Source: Parasphingorhabdus flavimaris
Lineage (GTDB): Bacteria > Pseudomonadota > Alphaproteobacteria > Sphingomonadales > Sphingomonadaceae
Direction of reading: 5' to 3'
DNA length: 64,000 bases
NCBI RefSeq assembly: GCF_013371215.1
Contig: NZ_JABWMH010000001.1
Span: forward strand, 1-64,000
Shown here in pieces: positions 61,141 through 64,000 of this stretch. Made by a program: the position numbers and the translations under genes. The number at the start of each line of letters is the position of its first letter. Within the stretch, counting starts at the first letter, position 1. Under the pieces are notes generated by a model. That model saw nothing but the letters and a program-made list of their open reading frames with translations, did no database searches and was not told where the DNA came from.

Positions 61141-61794
61141 CTAAAAATTGAAGCTTTTGGTTTTTTCAAAGCCGGGTAGAGGGCAGGCTCCGCAATCGGC
61201 AAAATATTGATAGCCGACATTATTCCCGGCGGTGCGGCCCAAGGCAAGGCGGGACACGCCATCGTTCATCACCGCAGCCACAATGCGTCCGTCCGGTGCG
61301 AGCTGGTCAACCAGGCTCTGTGGGATCTCTTCCACCAGTCCGTCGACAACGATCACGCTATATGGTGCAGATTTGGCCCAGCCAGCCGCATGCTCACCGG
61401 TCTCGATCTTTACCCCGGTCACGTCAGCCAGATTCTTTTGCGCTGCAGCCGCCAGTTTTGCATTGGCTTCGACTGCCGTCACAGAGCCGCCGAGCTGTGC
61501 GAGCACCGCCGCCGTATAGCCCGTGGCAGCGCCGATTAGCAGGACATTGTCGTCCTTGGTCACATGCGCCACATTCAACAGCCGTCCGGTGGTGAGCGGC
61601 GGATTCAAGGCCCGGCCTTCGCCGATCTGCACACCGCGGTCGGCATAAGCGAAGCTGCGCTGAGCAGCGGGAACAAAATTTTCGCGGGCGATGTGGCTCA
61701 TGGCCGCAATGACGCGGGGATCGCTAACGTCGGTGGTGCGCAACTGGCTGACAACCATGGCCTTGCGCATCTGCTTGAAATTTTCCTGACCCAA
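61141..61794 (-). CDS. pcm: protein-L-isoaspartate O-methyltransferase
   Basis: The start is a TTG at 61794, decided by a GGGAGG eight bases upstream; the next ATG, eight codons in, has only a distant site. The 217-residue protein has the methyltransferase fold with DPRVIAAMSHIARENFVP (substrate site), LLIGAATGYTAAVLAQLG (AdoMet loop), VTAVEANAKLAAAAQKNL, and YSVIVVDGLVEEIP. It repairs isoaspartyl damage in aged proteins. It heads the pcm-tolC-DUF2497 series, 21 bp before tolC. Confidence 0.9.
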   Translation of the reverse strand: MGQENFKQMRKAMVVSQLRTTDVSDPRVIAAMSHIARENFVPAAQRSFAYADRGVQIGEGRALNPPLTTGRLLNVAHVTKDDNVLLIGAATGYTAAVLAQLGGSVTAVEANAKLAAAAQKNLADVTGVKIETGEHAAGWAKSAPYSVIVVDGLVEEIPQSLVDQLAPDGRIVAAVMNDGVSRLALGRTAGNNVGYQYFADCGACPLPGFEKTKSFNF

Positions 61795-62071
61795 GAGTCG
61801 ATCCTCCCAATGAATAACATTCCGTCCATGCCATGCCTGTATTATTTACACAATACACTATGGTGGAGATTTGTCGCTTCTAGCGGGGGTTGGCACGTGC
61901 GCCAAGATGGAATCCGGCTAATTTATGCCGATCGCGTCTTTTACTCGACAAACGGGCCGCCCAGACCGATCGGCAACATGAAAATATATTACCAAAACCG
62001 GGGCTGATAACGCAGGACGCAACTTTGGGTTGACTTTCCCTGCAAAGCGAAGCAATTCGCGCCCTCTCTCC

Positions 62072-62145
62072 GGCCCGATGGCGGAGTGGTGACGCAGCGG
62101 ATTGCAAATCCGCGCACCCCGGTTCGATTCCGGGTCGGGCCTCCA
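62072..62145 (+). tRNA. tRNA-Cys (GCA)
   Basis: The 74-base gene folds with acceptor GGCCCGA/TCGGGCC, anticodon stem GCGGA/TCCGC with loop TTGCAAA (anticodon GCA), T-arm CCCGG-TTCGATT-CCGGG, discriminator T and an encoded CCA at 62143-62145. Discriminator U is normal for Cys. All stems are perfect, so it should be functional. Confidence 0.97.
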
Positions 62146-62401
62146 GAGAGATCATTCTCCCCAGACACAGTGCGAGCATCTGATTGCCAGGACAGGCTCT
62201 GTTGTGCGGTGCCACCCATTCGGTAACGCCGTTCCGTTACGCATTGCCTGCGCCAGCCAGCACGCGTCTGACCAGTTATCGTGAAGCATGATTATTTGGC
62301 ACCGGTTGTTCCCGACAGCGTTCACGCGGGGATGATCCTCATTCCACGGATATCGCCATTGGCTATCTTCCCATAGCAACCTGCCCGCGTTACAATCGCG
62401 C

Positions 62402-63199
62402 ATGACCGATGAAAATACGATGACCTATGCGCGCTATCTGGCGCTCGACACATTGCTCGATGCGCAGCATCCCCGATCGGATCTGGACGACGAGATGCTG
62501 TTCATTGTCATCCATCAGACAAAAGAACTCTGGCTCAAGCAGATCATCCGCGAGATGCGCTTCGCGAAGCAGCAGATAGCGGCGGATGCGCTTGTGCCAG
62601 CCTATAAGGCGCTGGCGCGGGTCAGTCGTATCCAAGCGGTTATGACACTGAGCTGGGACGTGCTGTCGACAATGACGCCCAGCGACTATACGCGGTTCCG
62701 TCATGTCTTGGGACCGAGTTCCGGTTTCCAATCCGACCAGTTCCGGACGGTGGAATATATGCTCGGCCTCAAGGACAAGGCTTTTCTGAAATATCAGGAC
62801 GATCGCCCCGAAGCACAGGCGGCGATGCAGGCGGCGCTCGACCAGTCGAGCATCTGGGATGATGCCATCGCCGCGCTGGCGCGGGCCGGCTTTGATATTG
62901 CTCCGGATCTGCTGGATCGTGATTTTGCGCAATCCCATCAACCATCCGAACAGGTCGAGGCGGCTTTTCTGGAAGTCTATCGCAATCCCGAAAAATATTG
63001 GGAGCTCTACCAGCTGGCCGAGAAGCTGGTTGATCTGGACGATGCGATGGCGACCTGGCGGCACAAGCATGTGCTGACGGTCGAGCGGATCATCGGCGGC
63101 AAAATGGGTACGGGCGGAACTGCGGGTGTTTCCTATTTGCAGAGCACGGTGGGCAAGCGCGCCTTTCCGGAGCTTTGGTCGCTGCGTACCCAGTTATGA
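62402..63199 (+). CDS. kynA: tryptophan 2,3-dioxygenase
   Basis: The 265-residue protein is of usual length for the heme enzyme. TYARYLALDTLL (9-20), DEMLFIVIHQTKELWLKQI (31-49, with the heme-contacting His), LGPSSGFQSDQFRTVEYMLG (100-119) and HKHVLTVERIIGGKMGTGGTAGVSYL (220-245, with the proximal His and the GTGGTAG loop) are all present. It opens the indole ring to N-formylkynurenine, the first step of tryptophan breakdown. Its TGA overlaps the start of the next gene, so they form an operon. The ATG at 62423 is an alternative start. Confidence 0.95.
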   Translation: MTDENTMTYARYLALDTLLDAQHPRSDLDDEMLFIVIHQTKELWLKQIIREMRFAKQQIAADALVPAYKALARVSRIQAVMTLSWDVLSTMTPSDYTRFRHVLGPSSGFQSDQFRTVEYMLGLKDKAFLKYQDDRPEAQAAMQAALDQSSIWDDAIAALARAGFDIAPDLLDRDFAQSHQPSEQVEAAFLEVYRNPEKYWELYQLAEKLVDLDDAMATWRHKHVLTVERIIGGKMGTGGTAGVSYLQSTVGKRAFPELWSLRTQL

Positions 63200-64000
63200 G
63201 CTGGAAACATCTGTTCTCCAGATCTCTTGCGGCCAATCCGGATCGTTTGCATTTTGCCGCGCACAGCCAGCATCTCTGGCCCGACGCGAGCCATGACGGC
63301 CATGTGGCGGCGTGGCAGGACGCGGCGGCGCTGGCGGATCACAAATGGGACAAGATCATGGGACCAGTCTGGTCCGAGGCGCAGCAACATGTAGCTGATG
63401 AACTGAAATTGCCCGATCCCGCAACACTGAGCTTTGCACCCAACACCCATGATTTTATCGTCCGCATATTTTCAGCCATTCCAGGGCGACCGGTTCGGGT
63501 GCTGGCAACCGACGGCGAATTTCACAGCTTCCGCCGGCAAATGGAGCGCTGGGTCGAGGCGGGAGAGGTCGTCTTGCAGACGGTGTCGCCTGATGATCTG
63601 CTCGATAGCGCCCGATCTGCTGACTTCGATCTGATATTTGTCAGCCAGGTGTTGTTCAATTCCGGCACTATCATCTCCGCGCTGGACGAGCTGGCGGCGC
63701 TGGCCCGTCCCGAGGGCCCCTGGGTGGTGATCGACGGCTATCACGGCTTCATGGCGATCGAGACCGATCTGTCGCAAATCGCCGATCGGGTGTTTTACCT
63801 CTCGGGCGGTTATAAATATGCGATGGCGGGGGAAGGGGCCTGTTTTCTGCACGCGCCTCCGGGCTATGCCGAACGGCCCGTCGTGACCGGCTGGTATGCC
63901 GCATTCGACGATCTCGCCCTAGCCCCCGGAGAGGTCGGTTATGCGCCGGACGGACGGCGGTTTCTGGGCAGTACATTTGATCCATCCGGTCTTTACCGCT
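63196..64000 (+). CDS. kynureninase-like class V PLP enzyme (partial, runs off the window)
   Basis: The gene starts with an ATGA overlap on kynA and continues past position 64000; 268 codons are visible. It has the fold-type I PLP pattern HSQHLWPDA (22-30), APNTHDFIVRIFS, DGEFHSFRRQMERW, VIDGYHGFM and SGGYKYAMAGEGACFL (about 198-213, with the PLP Lys in YKY). This fits kynureninase or a close class V aminotransferase of the kynurenine route, which cleaves kynurenine to anthranilate. Gene order supports that role. The C-terminal third is not in the window. Confidence 0.85.
   Translation, partial: MSWKHLFSRSLAANPDRLHFAAHSQHLWPDASHDGHVAAWQDAAALADHKWDKIMGPVWSEAQQHVADELKLPDPATLSFAPNTHDFIVRIFSAIPGRPVRVLATDGEFHSFRRQMERWVEAGEVVLQTVSPDDLLDSARSADFDLIFVSQVLFNSGTIISALDELAALARPEGPWVVIDGYHGFMAIETDLSQIADRVFYLSGGYKYAMAGEGACFLHAPPGYAERPVVTGWYAAFDDLALAPGEVGYAPDGRRFLGSTFDPSGLYR

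Noticed and set aside
1..64000. CRISPR arrays, insertion sequences, rRNA genes, replication origin
   Set aside because: No regularly spaced repeats, transposase frames, rRNA sequence or origin features were seen in the window.

Overview
The window looks like chromosomal DNA of an alphaproteobacterium of the order Sphingomonadales, probably a marine or brackish member of the Sphingopyxis/Sphingorhabdus type. This is inferred from moderate GC, a TonB-dependent receptor next to a catabolic cytochrome P450, a complete PhyR/NepR/EcfG general stress response locus with sphingomonad-type small satellite genes, a pcm-tolC-DUF2497-valS neighbourhood, and proline synthesis genes. No species can be named from the sequence alone.

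Layout. 1-1480 is AT-richer DNA with one periplasmic ClpP-like gene. It ends at a 45-bp 3' fragment of a tRNA-Thr(GGU) gene, so it is probably the end of an integrated element lying to the left. 1596-6548 is a MarR regulator, P450, TonB receptor and NTF2-like protein, a likely uptake and oxidation module, followed by about 0.9 kb of decayed DNA with an aldehyde dehydrogenase remnant. 7485-12746 is an archaic chaperone-usher pilus cluster (pilin, chaperone, usher, tip-like subunit) plus a convergent small secreted protein. 13.5-24.1 kb is a general stress response island: an HWE kinase, phyR, ecfG, nepR and many small stress genes (lipoprotein, 73-aa protein, DUF2383, PLDc_N, hemerythrin, DUF202, phospholipase D, BLUF, DUF421). 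Ten GGAAC-N16/17-(C/G/A)GT(T/A) sites, the EcfG promoter pattern, were found here, including one with no long gene behind it (candidate small RNA). An eleventh lies at 38850.

24.1-26.7 kb holds divergent proC and proB and a MarR gene. 26.9-32.8 kb (minus) holds an EAL protein, a LysM/TPR lipoprotein, a transmembrane Ser/Thr kinase, a TagH-type FHA protein and a PP2C phosphatase. This is the phospho-signalling module of type VI secretion systems without any type VI structural gene. 32.9-43 kb is mostly metabolism: DUF3667, PhoD phosphatase, AlaC-like aminotransferase, a GNAT-nitrilase fusion, a GntA-like heme N-oxygenase coupled to a DUF1989 protein, a GST, a DsbA-type isomerase, a crotonase, a thioesterase and an MFS transporter. 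44.9-49.1 kb has a membrane-anchored LuxR-type HTH protein, two small proteins, an NfrB-like glycosyltransferase and an NfrA-like barrel. 49.2-53.3 kb has TauE/TIGR02186, HerA and a heptad-repeat secreted protein. 53.4-61.8 kb (minus) reads pcm, tolC, DUF2497, S9 peptidase, crotonase, valS. 62.1 kb is tRNA-Cys(GCA), then a kynurenine pathway pair that runs off the right edge.

The main themes are surface structures (pili, polysaccharide, outer membrane channels) and stress sensing (PhyR cascade, BLUF light input, phospho-signalling, c-di-GMP breakdown). No CRISPR array, insertion sequence, rRNA operon or replication origin was seen.
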